Source of the DNA: Paracoccaceae bacterium
GTDB lineage: Bacteria; Pseudomonadota; Alphaproteobacteria; Rhodobacterales; Rhodobacteraceae
NCBI GenBank assembly: GCA_021775315.1
Contig: JAJFIC010000099.1
Coordinates: 1 to 64,000 of the forward strand
Length of the DNA stretch: 64,000 bases
Direction of reading: 5' to 3'
Part shown: piece by piece, positions 9,031 through 16,897 of the stretch
Layout: each line of letters starts with the position of its first letter
Numbering within the stretch: position 1 is the first letter of the stretch
Program-made: the position numbers and the translations under genes
Notes under the pieces: model-generated
What the model was told of the DNA's origin: nothing
Database searches by the model: none
What the model saw: the letters and a program-made list of their open reading frames with translations, nothing else

Positions 9031-9438
9031 TCAGTCAACTTTCCACGCCTCTGACCAAGCTGTGGAATGCGTTACATCTTCGGACAGCGCGTAATAATCA
9101 CCCTTTTCATGGGTGAACACTTCTTCAACCATCTTAAGCCCGGTTTCCCCGTCCAGACAGCCCGCACCAATGGCGATGTAATCCTTGTCGTCGTGTTTAT
9201 AGAACAGGCTGGCCCCGCAACCGGTGCAGAATCCGCGCTTTGCCACGTCTGACGACCGAAACCATTTCAGACCGGCGGCATTTGTCAGCTTCAGCGCGCC
9301 TTCTGGCACCGCCGTCGCCGCCCAGAAATGCCCGGTCGTCCGGCGGCATTCGTCGCAATGGCACGATATAATATCACGCCAAGGCCCAAGGGATTGAAAC
9401 GTGACCGCACCACAGGCACATTTTCCGGTCTTTAACAT
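9031..9438 (-). CDS. GFA/CENP-V family zinc protein
   Basis: 135 residues with the Mss4-like zinc signature of the GFA family: KCACGAV at 6-12, CHCDECRRTTG at 26-36 and CTGCGASL at 71-78, so Cys7, Cys9, Cys26, Cys28, Cys31, Cys71 and Cys74 are all present. The family was named for glutathione-dependent formaldehyde activation, though many members have other or unknown roles. I start it at the ATG at 9438 after GGAAG; a longer reading would overlap the upstream regulator gene. It sits 97 bases upstream of two formaldehyde-generating demethylase genes, which makes a role in C1 handling attractive but unproven. Confidence 0.8.
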   Translation of the reverse strand: MLKTGKCACGAVTFQSLGPWRDIISCHCDECRRTTGHFWAATAVPEGALKLTNAAGLKWFRSSDVAKRGFCTGCGASLFYKHDDKDYIAIGAGCLDGETGLKMVEEVFTHEKGDYYALSEDVTHSTAWSEAWKVD

Positions 9439-9461
9439 TTGGCTTCCTTCCACATGGCGGG

Positions 9462-10043
9462 TCAATAAACCGGCGGGGCGATCACCCAAATCGCAACCGC
9501 TGGTTCTTTGTATGGGTTGGCCCAAGAATGCGCCTCGCCGCGGATGCGAAACGAATCGCCGGGGTGAATTGTGAATTCGCGCTTATCTATGATCATATCA
9601 AGCCGCCCGCTGATCAGATAGCCAACCTCTTGCGTCGGTCTGGTGTTTGGCGTGGCCAGACTTGCGCCGGGCTGAAAAACGGAATGCACCACCTCAAAAT
9701 CATCGGTCAGATCGGGCGATAGCATCTCTTCGATCAATCCCGCGTCACCTGACCCGATCCGCCGACGCGCGCCTTGCCGGACAACATATCCCTGCTCGGC
9801 CTCGGGCGCGTCGGTCTGGCCAAAGAACAGCGACAGCGGCACGTCAAACAGTTTTGCAATGGCCTTTAGATCGCTGATGGATGGCTTGGACAAGTCCCGT
9901 TCGATCTGGCTAACCCACCCGACCGAGCGTTCAAGTGCTTCGCTCATATCCACCAAGGTCAGCCCACGCGCCTTGCGCAAAGCCCGCAAATCGGCCCCAA
10001 GACTTTTGAGCGGAGGATCGGTCAGGGACAGCATTGCCAGCAC
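9462..10043 (-). CDS. XRE-family transcriptional regulator with cupin domain
   Basis: 193 residues. An N-terminal helix-turn-helix (LGADLRALRKARGLTLVDMS..LERSVGWVSQIERDLSKPSISDLKAIAKLF, about 15-70) is joined to a cupin-2 barrel (TRPTQEVGYLISGRLDMIIDKREFTIHPGDSFRIRGEAHSWANP, about 135-180). Such regulators often sense a small metabolite through the cupin and control nearby catabolic genes, as PuuR does for putrescine. It heads the minus-strand run containing the GFA-like and betaine-demethylation genes, so these are the likely targets. The start is uncertain: GTG at 10043 lies four bases after GGAG; ATG at 10034 is the alternative. Confidence 0.8.
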   Translation of the reverse strand: MLAMLSLTDPPLKSLGADLRALRKARGLTLVDMSEALERSVGWVSQIERDLSKPSISDLKAIAKLFDVPLSLFFGQTDAPEAEQGYVVRQGARRRIGSGDAGLIEEMLSPDLTDDFEVVHSVFQPGASLATPNTRPTQEVGYLISGRLDMIIDKREFTIHPGDSFRIRGEAHSWANPYKEPAVAIWVIAPPVY

Positions 10044-10208
10044 TAGGCTCCGTGAAATTTTCAGTGATTATTTCATGGCAGCGATTCGCCTGCCCTGCTG
10101 GACGGTTTGCGACACCTTGGTCGTTTTTAGCGAATGCCGCTTTTTTGCGATGGGTGCCTTTGACTGAAACCCCGGACTCGACTCCGTTGATCTTATCTTT
10201 TAAATTGA
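10044..10208. other. Divergent intergenic region, XRE regulator / imuB
   Basis: About 165 bases between the start of the cupin regulator and the LexA box of imuB. I see no gene on either strand, and in particular no imuA remnant. Promoters for both directions should lie here, but I cannot define convincing -35/-10 pairs. Confidence 0.4.
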
Positions 10209-10223
10209 GAACAAATAGCGAAC
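10209..10223 (+). promoter_or_regulatory. LexA (SOS) box before imuB
   Basis: The sequence GAAC-AAATAGC-GAAC is an exact direct repeat with 7-base spacing, the alphaproteobacterial LexA operator (GTTC-N7-GTTC on the other strand). It ends seven bases before the ATG of imuB. The location over the translation start region fits repression of an SOS mutagenesis gene. Confidence 0.85.
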
Positions 10224-10230
10224 ATACCTC

Positions 10231-11883
10231 ATGCAACAACACCGCCGAATCCTTTCCCTCTGGTTTCCCCGACTGGCCGCAGAACGTGTTTTGCGGCTTG
10301 AACGCGGCGCGTTGTCCGGCCCGCTGGCTGTGGTCGCCACAGATAACAACACCCAAACCCTTGCCAGCCTGTCTATCGAGGCCGAAATCGAAGGCCTGCG
10401 CCCCGGCCAGCCCTTGCGCGATGCACGCGCTTTTTGTCCCAACCTTGTCACTCGCCCCGCCAGCCGACTGGCCGAGGCGGCGTTTCTGACCCGCCTGCGC
10501 CGCTGGGCCGGGAAGTTCACCCCCTACATCGCGGAAGAGCCGCCCGCCGCGCTGTTGCTTGACATCACAGGCTGTGCCCATCTGTTTGGCGGCGAGCTGG
10601 CCCTGACAGAAACCGTGCAATCAGATTGCGCCACGCTGGGCCTTAGCGTGCAGTCCGGCATTGCCGATACCGCCGGGGCAGCCTGGGCGCTGGCGCGGTT
10701 TTCCGGGCAATCAGGCCACAGCGCACGATCCGGCGACGCCATAGATCAAGAGGCCCCCGCCACCCGATCCCGCGCCGCCAAGCGTCACTGGACCCGCGGC
10801 GGCGCCGCGCCGCGTCTGTTGCTGACCACGACCGCGCCGACGATTGCGCCGCCCGGCAAAACCCGACAGGCCATCGCGGCCCTGCCAATCACCGCCCTGC
10901 GCCTGCCCCCCGCTGCGGCAACCAACCTGACCCGGCTGGGCATCCGACGCATTGACGAACTGACCTGCCTGCCACGCGCCGCCCTTGCCCGCCGGTTTGG
11001 CCGCGATGTGGTGCGGCGTCTGGATCAGGCACTTGGGGTTGAACCCGAACCGATCACCCCGGCACGACCGGACAGCAATTTCGCCACCCGCTTGAGCCTG
11101 CCTGAACCGATCGGGTTGGAAAGCGACATCATGGCCGCCATTGATCGCCTGCTGCCGCCGCTTTGCGCCAAACTGAAATCCAGCGGCAAGGGGGCGCGGC
11201 GCATCCGGCTTGATCTGTTTCGCGCCGACCATACCAGCCAAAGCATCGAGGCAGGGCTTGCCCGGCCCAGCCGCTCAGCCGAACAGATGCGCCCCCTGAT
11301 CGCCCTGAAACTGACCGATGTGGATCCCGGCTTTGGCATCGACGTTATCCGGCTGGAGGCCACGGTGACCGAGCCGCTTCACCCCATGCAACACGCGGGC
11401 CACGCCCAGGCCTTGACTGCAGCCAACCAGAAACGCGATGACGGCACGGCGATGGATGACCTGATAACCCGGGTGGGCGGGCGCATCGGGCTGGAGGCGA
11501 TCACCCGCCTGCACCCCGCCAACAGCCACATCCCGGAAAAGACCGCCACCATCATGGCCGCCGCCTGGGCCGACCCCGCACTGGACTGGTCCCGGCCGGA
11601 AAACCCCCGCCCGCTGGTCCTGTTCCCATCGGAAATCGTGTCTGTTGAGGGCGACAGTCGCCCGCCCGTCAGTTTTCGGTGGCGGCGGCGCAATTTCAGG
11701 ACGCTCGCAGCCATCGGCCCCGAACGCATCGCCCCGGAATGGTGGCTTGACGATCCCAACTGGCGTTCCGGGTTGCGGGATTACTGGCGGCTGGACACCA
11801 AAAGCGGCGACCGGTTGTGGCTATATTACGCCCATGGCGGCGTGATCTCGGGCGGTTGGTTCTGTCAGGGGGTGTTTGCCTGA
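10231..11883 (+). CDS. imuB: ImuB, Y-family polymerase homolog of the SOS mutagenesis cassette
   Basis: 550 residues. ILSLWFPRLAAERV at 7-20 aligns with the first Y-polymerase motif but lacks its catalytic Asp, the hallmark of the inactive ImuB branch. PAALLLDITGCAHLFGG and the HhH-like LTRLGIRRIDELTCLPRAALARRFGRDVVRRLDQALG follow. ImuB acts as a beta-clamp-binding adaptor that brings DnaE2 to damaged DNA. Normally it is cotranscribed with imuA and dnaE2; neither is next to it here (upstream is a regulator, downstream a rhodanese). The LexA box directly before it supports SOS control. No clear Shine-Dalgarno precedes the ATG, so the exact start is less certain than the identity. Confidence 0.88.
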   Translation: MQQHRRILSLWFPRLAAERVLRLERGALSGPLAVVATDNNTQTLASLSIEAEIEGLRPGQPLRDARAFCPNLVTRPASRLAEAAFLTRLRRWAGKFTPYIAEEPPAALLLDITGCAHLFGGELALTETVQSDCATLGLSVQSGIADTAGAAWALARFSGQSGHSARSGDAIDQEAPATRSRAAKRHWTRGGAAPRLLLTTTAPTIAPPGKTRQAIAALPITALRLPPAAATNLTRLGIRRIDELTCLPRAALARRFGRDVVRRLDQALGVEPEPITPARPDSNFATRLSLPEPIGLESDIMAAIDRLLPPLCAKLKSSGKGARRIRLDLFRADHTSQSIEAGLARPSRSAEQMRPLIALKLTDVDPGFGIDVIRLEATVTEPLHPMQHAGHAQALTAANQKRDDGTAMDDLITRVGGRIGLEAITRLHPANSHIPEKTATIMAAAWADPALDWSRPENPRPLVLFPSEIVSVEGDSRPPVSFRWRRRNFRTLAAIGPERIAPEWWLDDPNWRSGLRDYWRLDTKSGDRLWLYYAHGGVISGGWFCQGVFA

Positions 11884-12007
11884 CGCTGCGACCAATCCCC
11901 TCAGTCACCAAAAATATATTCCATTATGCGAATTTAATCATAAGCTGGCCTGATAACGCCAAATGTGAACAGGGCGGACACAAGATGTTTTATCAAAGGA
12001 CCACAAA

Positions 12008-12637
12008 ATGATCAGAGCAACCCTTGCCGCTTTGGCAATCGCAACCCTTACCTTGCCCGCCGCAGCCGAAAGTTTCATCAAAAAAGGCACGACCGAATTC
12101 ACCGTCACTTTGAACGGCGAAACCTGCAAGATCGCGCGGGACCAGAACAACGAAAACACCATCAACGCCGCCTATGCCACGACATCGCGCGGCATGCCCC
12201 AGCCGATCAATCTGGGCCACGGCATCGAAACCTTGGGCGAGCTGGAATTCATCGACTACATGGTGAAGGCGCAAGGTGATGAAACCATCATCGTTATCGA
12301 CTCGCGTACCGAAAACTGGCACCGCAACCTGCGCATCCCCTGCACAGTAAACGTGCCTTACACCCTGCTGAATGACGATCCGGATATCGCGGCCTTTTCT
12401 ATTCAGGATTATTTCGGGGTCGAGGAAAACGACGACGGCACCCTGAATTTCGACAACGCAAAAACCATCGTTGCCTATTGCAACGGCTATTGGTGTGGAC
12501 AGACGCCGGGCATGTTCGTGCGGGCCAAATATTCCCTGATCAATCTGGGATACCCACCTGAAAAGCTGAAATATTATCGCGGTGGCATGCAGGCCTGGAC
12601 GTCCCTTGGCCTGAGCGTCGAAGGCAAACTGAAATAG
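12008..12637 (+). CDS. Secreted rhodanese-like protein
   Basis: 209 residues. Residues 1-20 form a signal peptide (MIRATLAALAIATLTLPAAA|E), so the product should be periplasmic. The rhodanese domain has IIVIDSRTENWHRNLRIPCTVNVPY at about 94-118, the active loop CNGYWCGQT starting at Cys158, and LGYPPEKLKYYRGGMQAW at the end. A second Cys at 163 in the loop is unusual and could form a disulfide or persulfide relay. The N-terminal 70 residues are of no recognised domain. Related proteins occur with quinohemoprotein or PQQ-linked systems, but no such genes are seen here. It starts after an AGGACC ribosome-binding site. Confidence 0.8.
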   Translation: MIRATLAALAIATLTLPAAAESFIKKGTTEFTVTLNGETCKIARDQNNENTINAAYATTSRGMPQPINLGHGIETLGELEFIDYMVKAQGDETIIVIDSRTENWHRNLRIPCTVNVPYTLLNDDPDIAAFSIQDYFGVEENDDGTLNFDNAKTIVAYCNGYWCGQTPGMFVRAKYSLINLGYPPEKLKYYRGGMQAWTSLGLSVEGKLK

Positions 12638-12654
12638 CAATCCCCGTGCCGGTT

Positions 12655-12776
12655 TCGCGCAAGGCTAAGCCTTTGCGCGACCCGGCCGACGACGCCTGAA
12701 CGGCGCGTCGGCCGGGGCAATGCCACCTTTAGCGATTTGCGGCTTTGCGGTCTGAGTATTTCTGGAACAATGAAAG
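12655..12776. repeat. Composite hairpin module, copy A (convergent intergenic region)
   Basis: Eighteen bases after the rhodanese stop comes an 11-bp stem-loop (TCGCGCAAGGC at 12655-12665, GCC-T-TTGCGCGA at 69-80), then a second hairpin whose 28-base core at 12685-12712 is identical to one at 22025-22052 (7-bp stem, bulged A, 4-bp stem, TGAAC loop), then a tail GTATTTCTGGAACAATGAA at 12756-12774. It lies between the convergent rhodanese and yaaA genes. A bidirectional transcription stop or mRNA-stabilising element is likely; the identical core marks it as a dispersed repeat. Confidence 0.7.
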
Positions 12777-12777
12777 C

Positions 12778-13548
12778 TCAATCTTCGCGCAGGAAAACCG
12801 GACGTAACGGTGTGGATTGTCCGGGCTGAAACTTGTACCCACCGGTGTCAAAATCTTTCAGGCCTGCCGGGTCAACAATCCGGTTTTGCACGATGAACCG
12901 CGCCATTGCACCGCGCGCGCGTTTGGCAAAAAAGCTGACGATTTTCGCCTCGCCGTTCTGCATGTCGAGAAAAGTTGGTGTCACCAATTCAATGGCCAGT
13001 TTGTCCATTGGTACCGCGGTGAAATATTCAACGCTGGCACAATTCACCAAAGCGCGCGCGCCGGTGGTTTCAGCCGCCGCGTTCAGCGCATCAGCTAGCC
13101 GCACGCCCCAATATTGATACAGCGTTTTTCCCCGCCGGGTGGCCAATCGGCTGCCCATTTCAAGCCTGTAGGGCTGAATGCGATCCATTGGCCGCAACAG
13201 GCCGTAAAGGCCGGACAATATCCGCAGATGATCTTGCGCATAGGCCATTTCATCGGCTTCAAGCGTCGCGGCCTCAAGCCCCAGATAGGTGTCGCCGGCA
13301 AACGCCAGCGCTGCGGGTTTGGTCGCCTCGGGCGCGGGATCATCTTCAAAGGCTTTGAACCGGCCTTGGTTGAGCTTCGCCAAATCCGGGCTGATATGCA
13401 TCAGTTTTTGCAGCTTTGGCACGCTTAGCCGTCGCATCGTGCGACTAAGCGAGGCCGCATCAGAGGCGAATTCAGGCGCGCTTGGCGCGATCTTTGCCTC
13501 GGCAGGTCCAAAATCCAGCCGCTTGGCCGGAGAAATCACAGTCAGCAT
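12778..13548 (-). CDS. yaaA: YaaA/DUF328 peroxide stress protein
   Basis: 256 residues, the family's usual length. It begins with the diagnostic MLTVISPAKRLDF and contains LSGLYGLLRPMDRIQPYRLEMGSRL near 110-135, LYQYW near 143, NCASVEYF near 168 and the C-terminal FFAKRARGAMARFIVQNRI followed by FDTGGYKF. In E. coli YaaA lowers free iron and limits Fenton damage during hydrogen peroxide stress; it is a DNA-binding protein with a novel fold. The ATG follows GGGGGCGC. It converges with the rhodanese gene across the hairpin module. The identity is firm; the local role is inferred from E. coli. Confidence 0.88.
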   Translation of the reverse strand: MLTVISPAKRLDFGPAEAKIAPSAPEFASDAASLSRTMRRLSVPKLQKLMHISPDLAKLNQGRFKAFEDDPAPEATKPAALAFAGDTYLGLEAATLEADEMAYAQDHLRILSGLYGLLRPMDRIQPYRLEMGSRLATRRGKTLYQYWGVRLADALNAAAETTGARALVNCASVEYFTAVPMDKLAIELVTPTFLDMQNGEAKIVSFFAKRARGAMARFIVQNRIVDPAGLKDFDTGGYKFQPGQSTPLRPVFLRED

Positions 13549-13596
13549 TGCGCCCCCAAATCATCCTCAGGCCCGCAAAACAGGCCTGCACAAACA

Positions 13597-14106
13597 CTAT
13601 GCGGCCTGAGGCCCGGCACGGCCTGATTTGCGTCGGCGGAACAACAGCGGAAACCGCAGAGCCAAAAAACCAACCAGAAAGCCAAGCCCGGCATGGGCCG
13701 CACCGACAAGTGTCAGTGGTAGGGCCGGTTTGTAAATCCCTAAAGTATCGCGGGCAAGTTCGATGTCACGTTCGGTGGCAAATTCGATCAGCTGATCAAA
13801 GCCGCTGCCCTGTATCAGTGCGTCATAATGCTGTTTCAGATAGCCCTCGCGGGTCAAGATCGACTGAATGGCCGCGCCACGATCGTGAAAAAACTGACTA
13901 TCGGCGGCAAAATACTCATCAACCGCCTGATCCACGGTTTTGCCACTGGCCGCTGCATCATTGCGAAAACCGTCGGCAACGGCGCGCAATTCGACATAGG
14001 CACCGCCAACGCGCTGGGTGTATTGTTGAGAAAATTCAGGGAATTGGGATAAACCGCCCGCCAGCGTCAGCCCGGCAAACAGGGGAATCAGGTTCTTGAA
14101 TATCAT
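13597..14106 (-). CDS. DUF2937 membrane protein
   Basis: 169 residues with two hydrophobic segments, one at the N-terminus (NLIPLFAGLTLAGGLSQF) and one near the C-terminus (LPLTLVGAAHAGLGFLVGFLALRFPLLF), followed by a basic tail. The middle soluble part (FSQQYTQRVGGAYVELRAVADGF...AQFFHDRGAAIQSILTREGYLKQ-like) is the DUF2937 pattern, common in Rhodobacteraceae. No function is known. The start at 14106 follows a GAGG; an upstream in-frame start would add basic residues not seen in the family. It lies 50 bases after recQ on the same strand. Confidence 0.7.
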   Translation of the reverse strand: MIFKNLIPLFAGLTLAGGLSQFPEFSQQYTQRVGGAYVELRAVADGFRNDAAASGKTVDQAVDEYFAADSQFFHDRGAAIQSILTREGYLKQHYDALIQGSGFDQLIEFATERDIELARDTLGIYKPALPLTLVGAAHAGLGFLVGFLALRFPLLFRRRKSGRAGPQAA

Positions 14107-14156
14107 ACGGCCTCGCTGTCCAAAGCAACGCCCCCACGTTGCCATATACACGAAAA

Positions 14157-16202
14157 TTACTGCGCATGCAAAATTTCAAGAAACCGCGTGCCGAACCTTT
14201 CTGCCTTAGCATCCCCCAATATCCGGTTAACGGCACCGATATCGCTGGGTCGCGACGACGCCAGCTTGGCCAAAGACGCGCTGGAACAGCTCATCGGTTT
14301 GCCCGCGCCATCCTCTCCGCGCGCCAGATCGACCTGCGCGGCATGCAGTAAATCGAACAAATCCCCGCCGTCCTGACCAGCGAGCTTGCGCCGGGCCGGG
14401 TGCAAATCGGCTACGGGTGACTGATTGATGACCTCAAGAAAAATCTTGCCGTATTTTTCCAGCTTTTTGCTGCCGACCCCAGGCAGGCGGGAAAATCCGT
14501 CAAGATCGGCGGGCAAAGCGTTGACCATTTCGATCAAGGTGCGATCGGGGAAAACCACATAAGCCGGTGCTTTCATCGCCTCCGCCAATGCGCGGCGTTT
14601 GGATTTCAGGGCGGCCAGCAAAGGCTCGTCTTCTTCGGCCACCAGCGCGCGCACCTTAGGGCGCGATGCAGACGAACGGGCAACGATGGTGTCGCGGCGC
14701 AGCTCGATACTGGCCTCGTCCTTCAGGATCGGGCGCGCCACAGCGGTCATCCTAAGCGCGCCATAGCGCGCCGCATCGGGCCGGATCAGATCATAGCCCA
14801 TCATCTGGCGAAACACCGCTTGCCATTCACCTTTGGACAGGTCCGCGCCGACGCCGAATGTTGGCAGTTTATCATGGCCGCGCTGGCGGATTTTATCGGT
14901 GGCTGAGCCGCGCAGAATATCAATCAGATGGCCTGCACCAAAGGATTCGTCCGTGCGCAGGATCGCCGACAACGCCTTGCGAACGACCTCGGTGCCGTCA
15001 AAAACCTCGGGTGGATCAGCGCACAGATCGCAATTGCCGCAGGCCTTCATATCCTCGCCGAAATAGCGCAGCAAAACCCGGCGACGGCATCGCCTTGCCT
15101 CGGCCAGACCAAGCAGCGCATTAAGCCGGGCATGGTCCGCTTCTTTGCGCTCAGGCGGTGCCAAGCCTTCGTCGATTTGTGCCCGTCTTAGGCGCACATC
15201 TTCGGCCCCGTAAAGCGTCAGGGTGTCGGCAGGTGCCCCATCACGCCCGGCGCGGCCAATTTCCTGATAATACGACTCGATTGATTTGGGCAGATCGGCA
15301 TGTGCCACCCATCGGATGTCGGGTTTGTCGACACCCATGCCAAAGGCCACGGTGGCAACGACGATCAGGCCATCCTCGCGCGAAAAACGGGTTTCGGCCG
15401 TTCGGCGCGCCTCAGGATCAAGACCCGCGTGATAATGCAACGCCTGATGCCCGTCCACGCGCAACGCCTGCGCCAGCGTTTCGGTTTTCGCCCGTGTGCC
15501 ACAATAGATGATGCCAGACTGGCCTTTGCGCGCCTTAGCGAAATCCAGAATTTGGTCGCGTGGCTTATCTTTTGGTTGGAACGCCAGCGTGATATTGGGG
15601 CGATCAAAGCCATAAAGGAAGATATCAGGCGGCACATTATCAAACAACCGCGCGACGATTTCATCGCGGGTTTCGGCGTCAGCAGTCGCGGTAAAGGCCG
15701 CCAAAGGTACGTTCAATTGCTGTCTAAGCGCACCAATTTTTAGGTAATCCGGCCTGAAATCATGGCCCCATTGACTGACACAATGCGCCTCGTCGACTGC
15801 AATTAGTCGGGTGTCGATCTTTTGCAACAAACGCTGCGTTCCGGGATTGGCCAGCCGTTCTGGCGCGATATAAAGCAGGCGCAACCGGCCTTGCTCCAGC
15901 GCCTGAAACACCTCTTCGGTTTCTTCTTCTGTATTGCCGCTGGTCAGCGCCCCGGCGCAAATGCCAAGTTCGACCATGCTGCGCACCTGATCGCGCATCA
16001 GGGCAATTAGTGGCGAAATAACAACTGTGACACCGCCGGAAACCAGTGCTGGCAACTGAAAGCACAAAGATTTACCGCCACCCGTTGGCATGATCGCCAA
16101 CACGTTTGATCCCGCACAAACAGCGTCAACGATTTCGCCCTGACCGGGTCGAAAGCTGTCAAATCCAAATACGGATTGGAGAAGGTCAAGTGGGCTGTTC
16201 AT
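14157..16202 (-). CDS. recQ: ATP-dependent DNA helicase RecQ
   Basis: 681 residues. Helicase core with Walker A MPTGGGKSL near 42-50, DEAHCVSQWGHDFRPDY near 136-152, GRAGRDGAPA in motif VI, then the RecQ-C-terminal zinc-binding region (CRRRVLLRYFGE..KACGNCDLC), winged helix and an HRDC domain near 520-600 (LAEAMKAPAYVVFPDRTLIEM). RecQ unwinds recombination and replication intermediates in the 3'-5' direction. The ATG at 16202 is preceded by AGAGG. The last 80 residues beyond HRDC are of the kind seen in alphaproteobacterial RecQ and include DIGAVNRILGDAKAERFGTRFLEIL. Upstream are the phenylacetate genes; no operon link is evident. Confidence 0.93.
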   Translation of the reverse strand: MNSPLDLLQSVFGFDSFRPGQGEIVDAVCAGSNVLAIMPTGGGKSLCFQLPALVSGGVTVVISPLIALMRDQVRSMVELGICAGALTSGNTEEETEEVFQALEQGRLRLLYIAPERLANPGTQRLLQKIDTRLIAVDEAHCVSQWGHDFRPDYLKIGALRQQLNVPLAAFTATADAETRDEIVARLFDNVPPDIFLYGFDRPNITLAFQPKDKPRDQILDFAKARKGQSGIIYCGTRAKTETLAQALRVDGHQALHYHAGLDPEARRTAETRFSREDGLIVVATVAFGMGVDKPDIRWVAHADLPKSIESYYQEIGRAGRDGAPADTLTLYGAEDVRLRRAQIDEGLAPPERKEADHARLNALLGLAEARRCRRRVLLRYFGEDMKACGNCDLCADPPEVFDGTEVVRKALSAILRTDESFGAGHLIDILRGSATDKIRQRGHDKLPTFGVGADLSKGEWQAVFRQMMGYDLIRPDAARYGALRMTAVARPILKDEASIELRRDTIVARSSASRPKVRALVAEEDEPLLAALKSKRRALAEAMKAPAYVVFPDRTLIEMVNALPADLDGFSRLPGVGSKKLEKYGKIFLEVINQSPVADLHPARRKLAGQDGGDLFDLLHAAQVDLARGEDGAGKPMSCSSASLAKLASSRPSDIGAVNRILGDAKAERFGTRFLEILHAQ

Positions 16203-16288
16203 AGCCTCTGGATCATTGGACGCTGCGCGATAAGCCTGACAATCCCACATTAAGAATCTGTGAACAAGAGGGGTTCGTGCGCGGCGCT

Positions 16289-16897
16289 CTATTCAGCGTC
16301 GTCCAGCCCCTTAACACCGCGCAGAACCAGATCGGCGACAAGGTCGGCGTAATCTTCACGGCTCATGCCTTTGCCTTTGCGGTGCCACATGTAAAACCAG
16401 TTCACCATGCCAAACAGGGTCATCGTTACCGGGCGCAGCTTTTCGGGTGCGGCGGCATACACTTGGGGCGTCACGGCCTCAAGCGCGTCCGAAACAATCT
16501 GCACCATCTGCCGCTGCAAATCGGCCAGAACCTCGCGCTGATCCTCTGGCAAGGCCGTCATTGCTTCGGTCTGGACCTGATGTTCGGCATCTGCATCGCG
16601 GTAGGCCAGCAGAATAGCGCGAATAGTCTGACGTAGTGCGACCTCTTTATCCGTCACTGACTGATCCACCGCCTGCACCGTTTCCAAAAGCGACTTGAGA
16701 TGGGTCAGAACGATGTCATAAAGCAGCGCGTCTTTGCTGTCGTAATAGTGATAAATCAACGCCTTGGACACACCACAGGCCGATGCAAGCTGGTTCATCG
16801 ACGAGCGATCAAACCCATGTTCGGCAAAGAAAACAGCGGCCTTGCCAAGAATGGCCTGCCGCTTTTCCTCATAGTCTTTGGCGATTGTGCGGGCCAT
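16289..16897 (-). CDS. TetR-family regulator, probably of phenylacetate genes
   Basis: 202 residues: N-terminal TetR helix-turn-helix (EKRQAILGKAAVFFAEHGFDRSSMNQLASACGVSKALIYHYYDSKDALL, about 11-60) and a ligand-binding half with FGMVNWFYMWHRKGKGMSREDYADLVADLVLRG. Its ATG shares one base with the stop of paaK (TAATG), so the two are translationally coupled. TetR-type PaaR proteins in several bacteria repress paa genes and are released by phenylacetyl-CoA. The palindrome at 19906-19919 between paaI and paaZ is the best candidate operator. Regulation of paa is inferred from position. Confidence 0.82.
   Translation of the reverse strand: MARTIAKDYEEKRQAILGKAAVFFAEHGFDRSSMNQLASACGVSKALIYHYYDSKDALLYDIVLTHLKSLLETVQAVDQSVTDKEVALRQTIRAILLAYRDADAEHQVQTEAMTALPEDQREVLADLQRQMVQIVSDALEAVTPQVYAAAPEKLRPVTMTLFGMVNWFYMWHRKGKGMSREDYADLVADLVLRGVKGLDDAE

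Noticed and set aside
10231-11759. Several long antisense reading frames opposite imuB
   Set aside because: They are frame shadows of a GC-rich gene with no ribosome-binding sites or recognisable domains.
16262-16276. GAACAAGAGGGGTTC, 60 bases upstream of recQ, resembling a LexA box
   Set aside because: It is an inverted GAAC-N7-GTTC, not the direct repeat of alphaproteobacterial LexA, and differs in spacing from the Gram-positive inverted site; chance occurrence is likely.
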